From Tamlana crocina (GTDB lineage Bacteria; Bacteroidota; Bacteroidia; Flavobacteriales; Flavobacteriaceae): 64,000 bases of DNA. The notes beneath the pieces are model-generated. The model was not told the origin of the DNA, searched no databases, and saw only the letters and a list, made by a program, of their open reading frames with translations. Position numbers and translations under genes: made by a program. The stretch spans positions 1,374,001-1,438,000 of the forward strand of contig CP158972.1 of NCBI GenBank assembly GCA_040429635.1, written 5' to 3'. Positions 34,546 to 44,117 of this stretch are shown piece after piece; the first letter of the stretch is position 1; each line of letters begins with the position of its first letter.

Positions 34546-37101
34546 ATGAAAGCAGAACTTGCCAACACTTCACTTAAAACCTACACCCAAGATGAAGCCT
34601 TCAATGCTTCGCTGGAATATTTTAAAAATGATGATTTAGCGGCGCGTGTTTGGTTAAATAAATATGCGTTGAAAGATTCCGATGGAAATCTTTACGAGCT
34701 TACCCCCAACGATATGCACCGGCGTATAGCCAAAGAAATCGCGAGGGTGGAGGCCAAATACGCCAATCCGTTTACCGAAGACGAGATTTTCGATTTAATA
34801 AAGGATTTTAAATACATCGTGCCACAGGGCAGTCCCATGGCTGGTATTGGCAACCCGTACCAAATTGCATCGCTTTCAAACTGTTTTGTTATCGGTAATT
34901 CAGGTGAATCCGATTCCTATGGTGGCATCATGAAAATTGACCAAGAGCAAGTGCAGCTAATGAAACGCCGAGGCGGTGTGGGCCACGATTTGTCGCACAT
35001 TCGCCCCAAAGGGTCGGCGGTAAAAAATTCGGCATTAACGTCAACAGGCATTGTGCCGTTTATGGAGCGCTATTCCAATTCCACTCGCGAAGTGGCTCAA
35101 GACGGTCGCCGTGGTGCATTGATGCTGTCGGTATCCATTAACCACCCCGATTCTGAAGATTTCATCAACGCCAAATTGGAACAGGGTAAAGTAACGGGAG
35201 CCAATGTTTCCGTTCGCATTGACAACCATTTTATGAAAGCCGTTAAAAATAACGGAGATTACATTCAAAAATATCCTATTTTTAGTGACAACCCGAAGGT
35301 GTCGAAAACCATCGAAGCCACTTCACTTTGGAAAAAAATAGTGCATAACGCTTGGAAATCGGCCGAGCCCGGAATTTTGTTTTGGGACACTATTATCAAT
35401 GAATCGGTGCCCGATTGTTATGCCGATTTGGGGTATAAAACGGTATCGACAAATCCGTGTGGCGAGATTCCGTTATGTCCTTACGATTCTTGCCGATTGT
35501 TGGCGATAAACTTGTTTTCGTATGTAGAAAACCCATTTACCGAACAGGCCGAATTTAATTTCGAATTGTTTAAAAAACACGTGGCTGCCGCGCAACGCAT
35601 CATGGACGACATCATCGATTTGGAATTGGAAAAAATCGATAAAATATTAGAGAAAATTGATGCCGACCCAGAAATGGATGAGGTGAAGTCGATTGAGCGT
35701 AATCTTTGGGTAAATATTCAAAAGAAAGCAAAAGAAGGCCGCAGAACAGGCGTTGGCATCACCGGAGAAGGGGATATGTTGGCTGCGCTTGGTATTCGGT
35801 ACGGTAGTAAAAAAGGAAATGCTTTTTCGTTAGAAGTACATAAAACATTGGCCATTGCAGCGTACCGTGCTTCGGTGCATTTGGCTAAAGAGCGCGGAGC
35901 TTTTGGTGTTTTTGATGCCGAACGCGAAAAAAACAATCCGTTTATCAACCGATTAAAGGAAGCTGATAACCAACTGTATTATGAAATGCTGGAATACGGT
36001 CGCCGTAATATTGCATTATTGACCATTGCGCCTACCGGAACCACCAGTTTAATGACCCAAACCACATCGGGCATTGAACCTGTTTTTATGCCAGTGTATA
36101 AAAGACGTCGAAAAGTAAATCCCAACGATAAAGATGTGCGTGTGGATTTTGTTGATGAGGTTGGCGATTCTTGGGAAGAATATGTGGTGTTCCATCATCG
36201 ATTTAAGCAATGGATGGAAGTGAACAACATTGATACTTCGAAAAACTATGCGCAGGAAGAACTTGACTCGCTGATTAAAAAATCACCTTATTATAAAGCG
36301 ACTTCCAACGATGTAGATTGGTTGAGCAAAGTGAGCATGCAGGGCGCCATTCAAAAATGGGTGGACCATTCCATTAGTGTGACCATCAATTTACCAAGTG
36401 ATGTTTCCGAAGAATTGGTGGGAGAATTGTATTTAAAGGCTTGGGAAGTAGGTTGTAAAGGTGTAACGGTGTACCGCGATGGGTCGCGCTCGGGGGTGTT
36501 GATTTCTAACGAAGAAAAAAAGGAAGAGCCTGCAGAAGAAACTTTAACCACTTTTCCGACTAAGCGTCCACAAATTTTGGAAGCCGACGTAGTGCGTTTT
36601 CAGAATAATAAGGAAAAATGGATTGCTTTTATCGGTTTGATTGACGGTAAACCTTATGAAATTTTTACCGGTTTGGCCGATGATGAGGATGGTATTTTAA
36701 TTCCACGTTGGGCCAATAACGGATTGATTATCAAAAACAGAAATGAAGACGGCACGAAGCGTTACGATTTTCAATATAAAAATAAAAGAGGCTACAAAAC
36801 CACTATTGAAGGGCTGTCGCATAAATTCAACCCCGAATATTGGAACTATGCCAAACTGATTTCGAGTACGCTCCGCCATGGCATGCCTATCGATAAAATT
36901 GTTGATTTAATTAACAGTTTGCAGCTCGACAGCGAGTCCATAAACACCTGGAAAAACGGTGTGGGCAGGGCTTTAAAACGTTATGTGGAAGATGGTACCC
37001 AAGCCAAAGGGCAGCACTGCGACAACTGTAAATCTGAAAACTTAATTTATCAAGAAGGCTGTTTAACCTGTAAGGATTGCGGGTCTTCAAAATGTGGGTA
37101 A
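34546..37101 (+). CDS. nrdJ: Adenosylcobalamin-dependent (class II) ribonucleotide reductase
   Basis: 851 residues from the ATG at 34546. Class II features: SPMAGIGNPYQIASLSNCFV with the first redox Cys, MKRRGGVGHDLSHIRPKGS, the radical-site region STNPCGEIPLCPYDSCRLL, and IAPTGTTSLMTQTTSGIEP. The C-terminal part has CKGVTVYRDGSRSGVL and a Zn-ribbon tail (CDNCKSENL, CLTCKDCG). It reduces ribonucleotides using a radical derived from adenosylcobalamin, so it needs neither oxygen nor the class I diferric cofactor. Together with the fused mutase further right it shows that this organism uses B12. The gene has its own terminator. Confidence 0.95.
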   Translation: MKAELANTSLKTYTQDEAFNASLEYFKNDDLAARVWLNKYALKDSDGNLYELTPNDMHRRIAKEIARVEAKYANPFTEDEIFDLIKDFKYIVPQGSPMAGIGNPYQIASLSNCFVIGNSGESDSYGGIMKIDQEQVQLMKRRGGVGHDLSHIRPKGSAVKNSALTSTGIVPFMERYSNSTREVAQDGRRGALMLSVSINHPDSEDFINAKLEQGKVTGANVSVRIDNHFMKAVKNNGDYIQKYPIFSDNPKVSKTIEATSLWKKIVHNAWKSAEPGILFWDTIINESVPDCYADLGYKTVSTNPCGEIPLCPYDSCRLLAINLFSYVENPFTEQAEFNFELFKKHVAAAQRIMDDIIDLELEKIDKILEKIDADPEMDEVKSIERNLWVNIQKKAKEGRRTGVGITGEGDMLAALGIRYGSKKGNAFSLEVHKTLAIAAYRASVHLAKERGAFGVFDAEREKNNPFINRLKEADNQLYYEMLEYGRRNIALLTIAPTGTTSLMTQTTSGIEPVFMPVYKRRRKVNPNDKDVRVDFVDEVGDSWEEYVVFHHRFKQWMEVNNIDTSKNYAQEELDSLIKKSPYYKATSNDVDWLSKVSMQGAIQKWVDHSISVTINLPSDVSEELVGELYLKAWEVGCKGVTVYRDGSRSGVLISNEEKKEEPAEETLTTFPTKRPQILEADVVRFQNNKEKWIAFIGLIDGKPYEIFTGLADDEDGILIPRWANNGLIIKNRNEDGTKRYDFQYKNKRGYKTTIEGLSHKFNPEYWNYAKLISSTLRHGMPIDKIVDLINSLQLDSESINTWKNGVGRALKRYVEDGTQAKGQHCDNCKSENLIYQEGCLTCKDCGSSKCG

Positions 37102-37139
37102 ATGTATTCCCTTGGAGAAGGATATCTTATATAACAAAT

Positions 37140-37166
37140 AAGGAGGCTATTTCGCTTCCTTTTTTT
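37140..37166 (+). terminator. Terminator of the ribonucleotide reductase gene
   Basis: AAGGAGGC-tatttc-GCTTCCTT (one G-U pair) followed by TTTTT. Confidence 0.8.
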
Positions 37167-37267
37167 GTAGTTCAAAATTAGATAGGAATTTGTCAATTTT
37201 CAGCAAATAATTCCTGCATGGTAAATTCATAAATTATCGTATTTTTGATTCCCAATAAAAAAGGCAG

Positions 37268-38344
37268 ATGTTAGAGAAATTACAAATAATAAAACAGCGT
37301 TTTGATGAGGTTAGCGATTTGATTATCCAGCCGGATATCATTTCAGACCAAAAGCGTTATATCGAGTTGAATAGGGAGTACAAAGACCTTCGGTTGTTGA
37401 TGGATAAGCGCGAACAATACGTTGAACTGACCAATAATTTGGCCGAGGCTGAAGAAATTATTTCGGACGGCAGTGATGCCGAAATGGTGGAAATGGCCAA
37501 AATGCAGTATGATGAAGCTAAAGAGGGTATTCCAAAACTGGAAGAAGAAATAAAAGTGCTTTTAATACCCAAAGATCCTGAAGATGCTAAAAATGCCGTA
37601 GTGGAACTACGTGCCGGGACCGGTGGAGACGAGGCCAGTATTTTTGCGGGCGATTTGTTTAGAATGTACACAAAATACTGCGAAAGTAAAGGTTGGCGCG
37701 TAGATACGGTCGATTTTAGCGAGGGTACCAACGGTGGATTTAAGGAAATTCAGTTTGAAGTATCGGGTGAAGACGTTTATGGCACATTAAAATTCGAAGC
37801 TGGTGTGCACCGTGTACAACGTGTACCACAAACCGAAACCCAAGGGCGTGTGCATACTAGTGCCGCAACGGTAATGGTGTTTCCGGAAGCCGAAGAGTTT
37901 GATGTGGAGATCAACCCCAAAGATGTTCGTATCGATTATTTCTGTTCTTCGGGGCCAGGCGGGCAGTCGGTAAACACTACGTATTCGGCGGTGCGTTTAA
38001 CGCACATTCCAACAGGATTGGTGGCACAGTGTCAAGATCAAAAATCGCAACATAAAAATAAAGAAAAAGCCTTTAAGGTACTGCGTTCGCGTTTGTATGA
38101 TTTAGAGCTGGCCAAAAAACAAGAGCAAGATGCCGCCAAACGTGGTAGCATGGTAAGCAGTGGCGATAGAAGTGCTAAAATTAGAACCTATAACTACCCG
38201 CAAGGCCGTGTAACCGACCACAGAATAGGGCTGACGCTTTACGATTTATCGAATATTGTAAATGGCGATATCCAAAAAATAATAGACGAATTGCAATTGG
38301 CCGAAAACACCGAAAAGTTAAAAGCTAACGACGATACTATTTAA
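37268..38344 (+). CDS. prfA: Peptide chain release factor 1
   Basis: 358 residues. It contains RF1 domain 1 (coiled), domain 2/4 with [20 protein letters not shown], and domain 3 with [18 protein letters not shown], where the GGQ catalytic motif is at residues 231-233. [18 protein letters not shown] follows. It terminates translation at UAA/UAG. The spacing to the next genes (38390, 38999, 39831) suggests a partly coupled series, but a terminator-like hairpin follows prfA. Confidence 0.96.
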   Translation: MLEKLQIIKQRFDEVSDLIIQPDIISDQKRYIELNREYKDLRLLMDKREQYVELTNNLAEAEEIISDGSDAEMVEMAKMQYDEAKEGIPKLEEEIKVLLIPKDPEDAKNAVVELRAGTGGDEASIFAGDLFRMYTKYCESKGWRVDTVDFSEGTNGGFKEIQFEVSGEDVYGTLKFEAGVHRVQRVPQTETQGRVHTSAATVMVFPEAEEFDVEINPKDVRIDYFCSSGPGGQSVNTTYSAVRLTHIPTGLVAQCQDQKSQHKNKEKAFKVLRSRLYDLELAKKQEQDAAKRGSMVSSGDRSAKIRTYNYPQGRVTDHRIGLTLYDLSNIVNGDIQKIIDELQLAENTEKLKANDDTI

Positions 38345-38355
38345 GCCGAAAATGA

Positions 38356-38381
38356 ATTCCTGCGAAAGCAGGAATCTTTTT
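38356..38381 (+). terminator. Hairpin with T-run after prfA
   Basis: ATTCCTGC-gaaa-GCAGGAAT followed by CTTTTT, a GNRA-type loop. I recognise this ATTCCTGCGAAAGCAGGAATC sequence in part as a common repeat between genes in flavobacteria, so it may be both a terminator and a repeat copy. Confidence 0.75.
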
Positions 38382-38389
38382 ATCGTTTT

Positions 38390-38995
38390 ATGAAGAGATT
38401 GTGTTTGTACATAAATATCCTTTTTATTTTACCGATTGCAGTTACGGCACAAGTTACTGAGGGCGATAATAAAGAGGATTTGGGGTTTCGGCAAGAACTA
38501 AAAAAAACGTTCATTGAAGGGCCGAGTAAAGAAGATTGTTTAGATAAAATCTTAAATTTTGAAAGTGAATTTCTTGCCGATCTAAAAGTATTGGAAGGCT
38601 ACTCATGGGATGAAGATAGGTTTACAGCTCGGTTGGAAATATCGGACGATAAGCGAGTTTATGTAGAGTTGGTACCTTATAACTTTGAGTGTGAAGTGCG
38701 CAAAACGGCTACATTCGTTGTACCAAGAAATTTTGGTTTTATTGATCATAAAAATGAAATTATTAGTGATTTACTATGGATTTCAAAACTTATCTGCAGT
38801 GATAAGGAGTTCGAAAAAATTAAAAGGATTTTAACAGAAGCTAATGCAATGGCAGAGCCTCAAAACGAAATGTTTATATTTTTGTATCCAAAGTTTGAGG
38901 AAAATGGTTTTGATGAAAAAGAAGTATTGAATACTTTTTTCGCTTTTTTTCAAAAGGAATTAGATTCAAATAGATATACAATTATTTATAATTAA
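38390..38995 (+). CDS. Secreted protein of unknown function
   Basis: 201 residues with a signal peptide ending about AVTAQ (residue 21). The mature part is acidic, with alternating strands and helices. Visible but unassigned segments are GFRQELKKTFIEGPSKEDCL and VELVPYNFECEVRKTATFVV. Two cysteines in the mature region could form a disulfide. It lies 4 bases before pyrF and is probably cotranscribed with it. I do not recognise a family. Confidence 0.75.
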   Translation: MKRLCLYINILFILPIAVTAQVTEGDNKEDLGFRQELKKTFIEGPSKEDCLDKILNFESEFLADLKVLEGYSWDEDRFTARLEISDDKRVYVELVPYNFECEVRKTATFVVPRNFGFIDHKNEIISDLLWISKLICSDKEFEKIKRILTEANAMAEPQNEMFIFLYPKFEENGFDEKEVLNTFFAFFQKELDSNRYTIIYN

Positions 38996-38998
38996 AAA

Positions 38999-39811
38999 AT
39001 GACCACAACCGAACTCATCAACCAAATCCGTAAAAAAAAATCCTTTCTCTGCATTGGGCTGGATGTCGATTTAAATAAAATTCCGCAGCACCTTTTAAAA
39101 GAGGAAGATCCTATTTTTGCATTCAATAAAGCCATTATTGATGCGACGCACCATTTGTGTGTAGCTTACAAGCCCAACACGGCATTTTATGAAGCTTACG
39201 GATTAAAAGGTTGGAAAGCGCTCGAAAAAACCATAAAATATCTCAACGAAAAATATCCTGAAATTTTTACGATTGCAGATGCCAAACGCGGAGATATTGG
39301 CAATACAAGCACCATGTACGCGCAAGCCTTTTTTGAAGATTTAGCATTCGATTCGGTTACCGTAGCGCCTTATATGGGTAAGGATTCGGTGGAGCCGTTT
39401 TTAGCTTTTAAAGACAAACATACCATCCTTTTGGCACTGACTTCCAATGCCGGGGCGTTCGATTTTCAAACAAAAACCGTTGAGGGAAAAGAATTGTACA
39501 AACAAGTTTTGGAAACCTCTAAAACTTGGAAAAATGCCGAAAACTTAATGTACGTGGTCGGGGCAACCAAAGCGGAATATTTAGCCGAGATCAGAAATAT
39601 TATTCCAGATAGCTTTTTGTTAGTTCCAGGGGTGGGCGCGCAAGGCGGAAATTTACAGGACGTTTGTAAGTATGGCATGAACGAAAATGTTGGGCTCTTG
39701 ATTAATTCTTCACGAGGTATCATTTACGCTTCCAGCGGCGAAGATTTTGCTGCAGCCGCGGCAAGCAAAGCGGAAGCACTGCAAAAGGAAATGGCCGTTG
39801 AGTTAGGCTAA
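38999..39811 (+). CDS. pyrF: Orotidine 5'-phosphate decarboxylase, type 2
   Basis: 270 residues, the longer type 2 form. Landmarks: [14 protein letters not shown] (16-29), the catalytic [20 protein letters not shown] (Asp-x-Lys-x-x-Asp, about 90-110), [14 protein letters not shown] and [10 protein letters not shown] near residue 205. It performs the last step of UMP synthesis. Upstream and downstream genes on the same strand are close (4 and 19 bases). Confidence 0.95.
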   Translation: MTTTELINQIRKKKSFLCIGLDVDLNKIPQHLLKEEDPIFAFNKAIIDATHHLCVAYKPNTAFYEAYGLKGWKALEKTIKYLNEKYPEIFTIADAKRGDIGNTSTMYAQAFFEDLAFDSVTVAPYMGKDSVEPFLAFKDKHTILLALTSNAGAFDFQTKTVEGKELYKQVLETSKTWKNAENLMYVVGATKAEYLAEIRNIIPDSFLLVPGVGAQGGNLQDVCKYGMNENVGLLINSSRGIIYASSGEDFAAAAASKAEALQKEMAVELG

Positions 39812-39830
39812 CTTTTAACGGAAAAAAGCA

Positions 39831-40625
39831 TTGGTAACAGTTAACGATCAAATTGGGCGAGTATTACGTTTTGAAAAGCTTCCCAAGCGAATCGTTTCGT
39901 TAGTGCCCAGCCAAACGGAGTTGTTGTGCGATTTAGGTTTGGAGCATCAAGTGGTTGGGGTCACTAAATTTTGTGTTCATCCTGGTCATATAAAAGGTCA
40001 ATCGACCATCGTTGGTGGTACGAAGCAAATTCATTTAGATAAAATCCGTGAATTACAGCCTGATATAATCCTTTGTAATAAAGAGGAAAATACCAAAGCC
40101 ATTGTCGAGGCTTGCGAAAACATTTGTCCTGTTCATGTTTCCGATATTTTTACCGTTGATGACAGTATCGAATTGATAAAACAATACGGAGCATTGTTTG
40201 ATAGGCAGACGAAAGCGGAAGAAATTACTCTGGCTATTCGGAAAAAATTAGATGGGTTCAACCGTTTCATTGAAACCTATCCCTTTAAAAAAGTAGCTTA
40301 CTTTATTTGGAAAAACCCGTGGATGGTTGCCGGGAATAATACTTTTATAAACCACTTATTGAAACTCAATAAATTTGGAAATGTGTACGGTCACTTAGCC
40401 CGGTACCCGGAAATTACATTGACAGACTCTGCTCCAAATACCGAAGTAGACTTGGTTTTGTTATCCTCAGAGCCCTTTCCGTTTTCCGAAAGGCATATAA
40501 ACGAGGTGCAAAAGTATTTCCCCAATGCTAACGTACATTTGGTAGATGGCGAAATGTTTTCGTGGTATGGCTCTAGATTAACAGAGGCTTTTGGTTATTT
40601 TGAAAGGCTGCATAGAAATCTTTAG
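39831..40625 (+). CDS. BtuF-like helical-backbone metal receptor without signal peptide
   Basis: 264 residues from a TTG; there is no nearby in-frame ATG and the family start RIVSLVPSQTELLCDLG lies at about residue 20. The fold is that of the BtuF/FepB periplasmic binding proteins: GLEHQVVGVTKFCVHP, LDKIRELQPDIILCNKEENT, and a C-terminal VHLVDGEMFSWYGSRL. BtuF proteins bind cobalamin for an ABC importer. I see no signal peptide or lipobox, so unlike classical BtuF it may act in the cytosol; that or a misjudged start remains open. The B12 role is inferred from the fold and from two B12 enzymes nearby. Confidence 0.78.
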   Translation: MVTVNDQIGRVLRFEKLPKRIVSLVPSQTELLCDLGLEHQVVGVTKFCVHPGHIKGQSTIVGGTKQIHLDKIRELQPDIILCNKEENTKAIVEACENICPVHVSDIFTVDDSIELIKQYGALFDRQTKAEEITLAIRKKLDGFNRFIETYPFKKVAYFIWKNPWMVAGNNTFINHLLKLNKFGNVYGHLARYPEITLTDSAPNTEVDLVLLSSEPFPFSERHINEVQKYFPNANVHLVDGEMFSWYGSRLTEAFGYFERLHRNL

Positions 40626-40648
40626 AGAAGAATTTATTAATGATAAGT

Positions 40649-41062
40649 TCAGCAGGAAGGTGGTGTTTTATTTGTTGAACGCAGGGCTTTTTGAATATCG
40701 TTAGCGCGAATGGGCTTAACTAAATATCCCTTTATGTCTTCAATCGATTTGGCTTTCTTTCGGTCTTTGGCATCAACCGAAGAAGTAATTATAAATACTG
40801 CAGGATGGTAATTGTGGTTTTTATTTAGGTTTTGTAGAAGTTGTAAAAAATGCCAACCATCAACAATGGGCATGTTTAAATCTAGTAAAATGGTTTCAGG
40901 CAGCATTTCTAAGTTGTTTATATTTTCAGAAATGTAATTATAAGCCTGTTTACCATTTTCGAACATTAAAATATCATTGACATGGTAACCCACATTTTGA
41001 AGCAGTTTGTTGGTTATTTTCCTAAACAATAAATTATCGTCAATAATGGCTATTTTACTCAT
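40649..41062 (-). CDS. Single-domain response regulator
   Basis: 137 residues, receiver domain only. Acidic pocket DDN at residues 8-10, phosphorylated Asp61 in ILLDLNMPIVDGW, switch Ser/Thr in FIITSSVDAKD and Lys in YLVKPI. No output domain, so it signals by protein contact. It overlaps the upstream histidine kinase by 8 bases and is its obvious partner. Confidence 0.92.
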   Translation of the reverse strand: MSKIAIIDDNLLFRKITNKLLQNVGYHVNDILMFENGKQAYNYISENINNLEMLPETILLDLNMPIVDGWHFLQLLQNLNKNHNYHPAVFIITSSVDAKDRKKAKSIEDIKGYLVKPIRANDIQKALRSTNKTPPSC

Positions 41063-42614
41063 GTTGCAGTTTAATTCTAACTATGGTTCCTTTGTTCACT
41101 TTGCTGAATAAATCTACTTGTCCGTTAAGCCTCGAAACGTACAATTTTAAATAATAAAGCCCATATCCGCTGGACGATTTGCTGGCTTTATGGAAGCGTT
41201 TTCCTTTTTTAAAAATTTCGTCTTTATGTAAAGAGGCGTCAAACCCAATGCCATTGTCTTTATATAGAATATAAAAATTGTTTCGAGCTCTATAGGTCGA
41301 AATATTTATTTTTAGCTCATCGGTCGTTTTTTTGAATTTGAATGAATTGGTAATAAGGTTGTTGAAAATATTGTTGATATAGCTTTTGGGCAATTCTATG
41401 TCGGCTTCAATTTTTGAATGGAAAATCGTGTTATCTGGTTTTAAATATTCCAGCTCTTGGTAGATATTCTCTAGACTTTTAGAAAGTGTTATTTTGTTCG
41501 GGAATTGGTTGTCAATATCCCCAATAAATTTGTGGTAATTAATCAATGCGTTTAATCCATAATTGAGATTTTCAACATTGGTTACATACATACTCTCCAA
41601 TTCAGGGATATTTACGTCGTTGTTTCTCGCCGAATCTTTATAATAAGAATAAAGTTCTTTCAGGGCAATTATGGGCTCTCTTAAATTGTGTGAGGTAATC
41701 GAGGCAAAATCTTCCAAATACAGGTTTTTTTCATTCAATTCTTCAACAAGCAATCTCAGCCTTTTATTGGTTTCTTCAATCTTTTTTGATTTTTGGGAAA
41801 TGTCTTTGTAGTAATCAATAAACTTAAACGAATAAAGAAACATGCTAATGAATATCGAAAAGTTTAAGAATAGGAATATAAAGTATTCGCCAGCAGTGAT
41901 GTTTATGAAATTTAAAAATGTCAGGACAGATACGGTTGTGGTCACTATTATCGGTCCCAAGAAGAATAACGGAAAGTAATAAAATGGGTGTGATTGGTTA
42001 AATGGAAGGTGTTTAAGTTGTAAACGGCTTATTTTTTTAACCAGCAGTAATTCAAAAATAGAAATTGAGTTTATAAAGAATAAGATTGAGGTGTTCCAGC
42101 TTAAAGTCCTAAAGCCTAAAATGTTTTTAAATATATCGCCTTTGTTGAATAAATAGTAAAAAATGGCGAAGGAAGAAATGATGTAGGTTATGGAGTTTAA
42201 GCATAAAAAAATATTATTTCTATCTTTAAACTTCACTAAATAAAGTGAAGTATATATCAAAATAAACATAACAATAGTTATGAGAGACGATGGAGACAAA
42301 ATTTCAACTTCAGAAATTTCAAAAAAGGTGTAGCCCAGTTGAATGGCTTGTAAAGATAGTCCGGATACAAATAATATTTTAAAGGAGCCTTCTTTGTTAA
42401 TGAGGTATAGCGCAGCCAATATAATGAAGCTTATACTGGTAACCACTTTCATGGTAGCGTCAGGGTTTATGCTGTGCCCGGTAAAAAAGTTCTCGGTTTG
42501 ATGGGTGAACCAAGAGTACACGTTGATTGCAGAAGTTAATGCCGTAATAAGTGCTGTAAACTTATAAGACAGAAACGTGTTGGGCTCTATATATTTCTTA
42601 AGTGTTTTCAACAT
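41055..42614 (-). CDS. Membrane histidine kinase
   Basis: 519 residues. The N-terminal half (about 15-265) has about eight hydrophobic helices that look like an integral-membrane sensor. A coiled linker (275-305) follows, then the H-box SITSHNLREPIIALKEL with His309, an N-box (LITNSFKFKKT), G1 (YKDNGIGFDASL) and G2 (SSGYGLYYLKLYVSRL). The SHNLREP form of the H-box is frequent in Bacteroidota kinases. It is transcribed just before its response regulator with an 8-base overlap. The signal is unknown. Confidence 0.92.
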   Translation of the reverse strand: MLKTLKKYIEPNTFLSYKFTALITALTSAINVYSWFTHQTENFFTGHSINPDATMKVVTSISFIILAALYLINKEGSFKILFVSGLSLQAIQLGYTFFEISEVEILSPSSLITIVMFILIYTSLYLVKFKDRNNIFLCLNSITYIISSFAIFYYLFNKGDIFKNILGFRTLSWNTSILFFINSISIFELLLVKKISRLQLKHLPFNQSHPFYYFPLFFLGPIIVTTTVSVLTFLNFINITAGEYFIFLFLNFSIFISMFLYSFKFIDYYKDISQKSKKIEETNKRLRLLVEELNEKNLYLEDFASITSHNLREPIIALKELYSYYKDSARNNDVNIPELESMYVTNVENLNYGLNALINYHKFIGDIDNQFPNKITLSKSLENIYQELEYLKPDNTIFHSKIEADIELPKSYINNIFNNLITNSFKFKKTTDELKINISTYRARNNFYILYKDNGIGFDASLHKDEIFKKGKRFHKASKSSSGYGLYYLKLYVSRLNGQVDLFSKVNKGTIVRIKLQHE

Positions 42615-42774
42615 TTATTATCGTAATTTACTTGAAAAATTACGATAATATAGTAGTATAAACAAGAAAATTCTCTAATAAAATTAATTTTGAGAGCATA
42701 TTCTTGCTTATGTGGGATGTTGACGATATATTTTGTTAGTGACAGATTGTTGTGATTGCCAAATAACCTAAAAA

Positions 42775-42918
42775 CTAAGACAGTTGACCAACTTCCTTGA
42801 ATTCAACCTTGCTAACATCGTCAACAAAATGAGCAATTCTTCGTTCTAAATCTTTTAAACTTACCAACTTGTTGAGATTGGGTTTAATCTTTCCTACTTT
42901 GCAAAAATGTGTATTCAT
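42775..42918 (-). CDS. Small protein of unknown function (47 aa)
   Basis: Reads MNTHFCKVGKIKPNLNKLVS then LKDLERRIAHFVDDVSKVEF and ends KEVGQLS. It has an unusually good Shine-Dalgarno for this genome (AAAAAGGAACGTT before the ATG). The reading frame is amphipathic, with a helix in the middle. An inverted repeat ACGTCT-tattt-AGACGT lies 33-49 bases upstream (42951-42967). A real gene is likely; I know no family. Confidence 0.55.
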   Translation of the reverse strand: MNTHFCKVGKIKPNLNKLVSLKDLERRIAHFVDDVSKVEFKEVGQLS

Positions 42919-42950
42919 AACGTTCCTTTTTATATGTAAAATACGTATAA

Positions 42951-42967
42951 ACGTCTTATTTAGACGT
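42951..42967 (-). promoter_or_regulatory. Inverted repeat upstream of the 47-aa gene
   Basis: ACGTCT-TATTT-AGACGT is a perfect 6-bp repeat, 33 bases before the start. No T-run follows it on either side, so an operator is more likely than a terminator. Confidence 0.35.
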
Positions 42968-42995
42968 GATTGGAATGTTAAGGAATTGATAAAAG

Positions 42996-43193
42996 TTAAA
43001 TTGTAACTTTTTGAGGATCTCGATAGAGGTATTTCAGCTTATTTAATTTATTAAGAAGCTTAATGGCCTTGTACTCAGAAATGTCGCTAAGCGCCGAATC
43101 GGTTTGCCTAAAATTATAGGCTTGCTCAACTAAATTCTTGTACTGTTGGTTTAATTTGTCTTGGCGGGTTTTTATTGGGTCTGTATAATCCAT
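42996..43193 (-). CDS. Small helical protein of unknown function (65 aa)
   Basis: MDYTDPIKTRQDKLNQQYKN, then an EQAYNFRQTDSALSD helix and KLLNKLNKLKYLYRD. Two charged helices. It resembles in outline the small Bacteroidota family called Lacal_2735 (KLxxQYxxLxxEAYxLSxxDRxxSD), though not closely enough to assert. Cytosolic. Same strand as the 47-aa gene downstream. Confidence 0.6.
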   Translation of the reverse strand: MDYTDPIKTRQDKLNQQYKNLVEQAYNFRQTDSALSDISEYKAIKLLNKLNKLKYLYRDPQKVTI

Positions 43194-43382
43194 GATTATC
43201 TGAATAACAATAACTTAAATATACATTTTTTTGCTGAAATCCAAAAGCCGCCCTTTTCTTTTTTCAATCCATCAGGCGGAATCCTCCTTTAAACTGGGAA
43301 AGTTCCTTGAAAAAAAAGTTATTAACATAAAAAAAAACGAACGCAAAAGCCTCCGGTTTTCAGTTTAATTAATCTAGTATTT

Positions 43383-44087
43383 TTAGTCCTGCAAAGCGAA
43401 AACCTTTCGTAATAAATCGGTGGTTCTGGAAGATACTTTGGTTCTGATTTCTTTTTCTTCAATGGCAATCATGGTATAAACGCCTTCAAGCGCTTCGCCA
43501 GTTACGTAATCGGTTAAATCTGGGTTAACGTTGTTTGTAAACGGAATGCTATTATAACGAGTTATGAGATTGTTCCAGATTTCATCGGCTCCAACCTTAC
43601 TGAATGAGTTTTTTATCACTGGGTTAAATTTGTCGTAAAGCGCCGTTTGTGTTTTATTGGTCAAATATTGTGTGGCGGCATTATCGCTTCCTAAAAGAAT
43701 ATTTTTGGCATCGGCAAAGGTGATGCCTTTTACGGCGTCAACAAAAATAGGAGCGGCTTCCTTAACGGCGTCTTCGGCAGCTCGGTTCAGTACTTTTAAA
43801 CCCTCGTCGGCCAAGTTGCTTAGCCCGATATCTCGCAGTGCTTTATCTACTTTTTGTAGTTCTTCGGGCAGTAGTATTTTAACTAATTCGTTTTTATAAA
43901 ATCCATCGGTTTGCATCAGTTTGGTCACTTGTTTGTCTATACCAAAATCCAACGCTTGTCGCAGTCCGGAAGCAATTTGGTCGTTCCCAATGGTTTCCCC
44001 TTGAGGCAATTGGCTTACCACTTGTTGAAGTTCGGCACAGGCCGTAAGATTAAAAACAATAATAACAGCAAATAGTTTTCGGATCAT
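43383..44087 (-). CDS. DUF4197 lipoprotein
   Basis: 234 residues with lipobox NLTAC (Cys17). The rest follows DUF4197: GLRQALDFGIDKQVTKLMQT near the start, LLPEELQKVDKALRDIGLSN in the centre, KGITFADAKNILLGSDNAAT and a C-terminal EALEGVYTMIAIEEKEIRT. All helical, of unknown function, found in many Proteobacteria and Bacteroidota as a periplasmic or lipid-anchored protein. It precedes purU's stop region on the other side by 30 bases, on the same strand; cotranscription after purU is possible. Confidence 0.88.
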   Translation of the reverse strand: MIRKLFAVIIVFNLTACAELQQVVSQLPQGETIGNDQIASGLRQALDFGIDKQVTKLMQTDGFYKNELVKILLPEELQKVDKALRDIGLSNLADEGLKVLNRAAEDAVKEAAPIFVDAVKGITFADAKNILLGSDNAATQYLTNKTQTALYDKFNPVIKNSFSKVGADEIWNNLITRYNSIPFTNNVNPDLTDYVTGEALEGVYTMIAIEEKEIRTKVSSRTTDLLRKVFALQD

Positions 44088-44117
44088 GATTTTGGGTTTT
44101 AATGAGTGAAATATTAT

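Noticed and set aside
43194-43382. Intergenic stretch before the DUF4197 gene
   Set aside because: Examined for repeats, RNA genes and small frames; AT-rich with homopolymers, nothing supportable.
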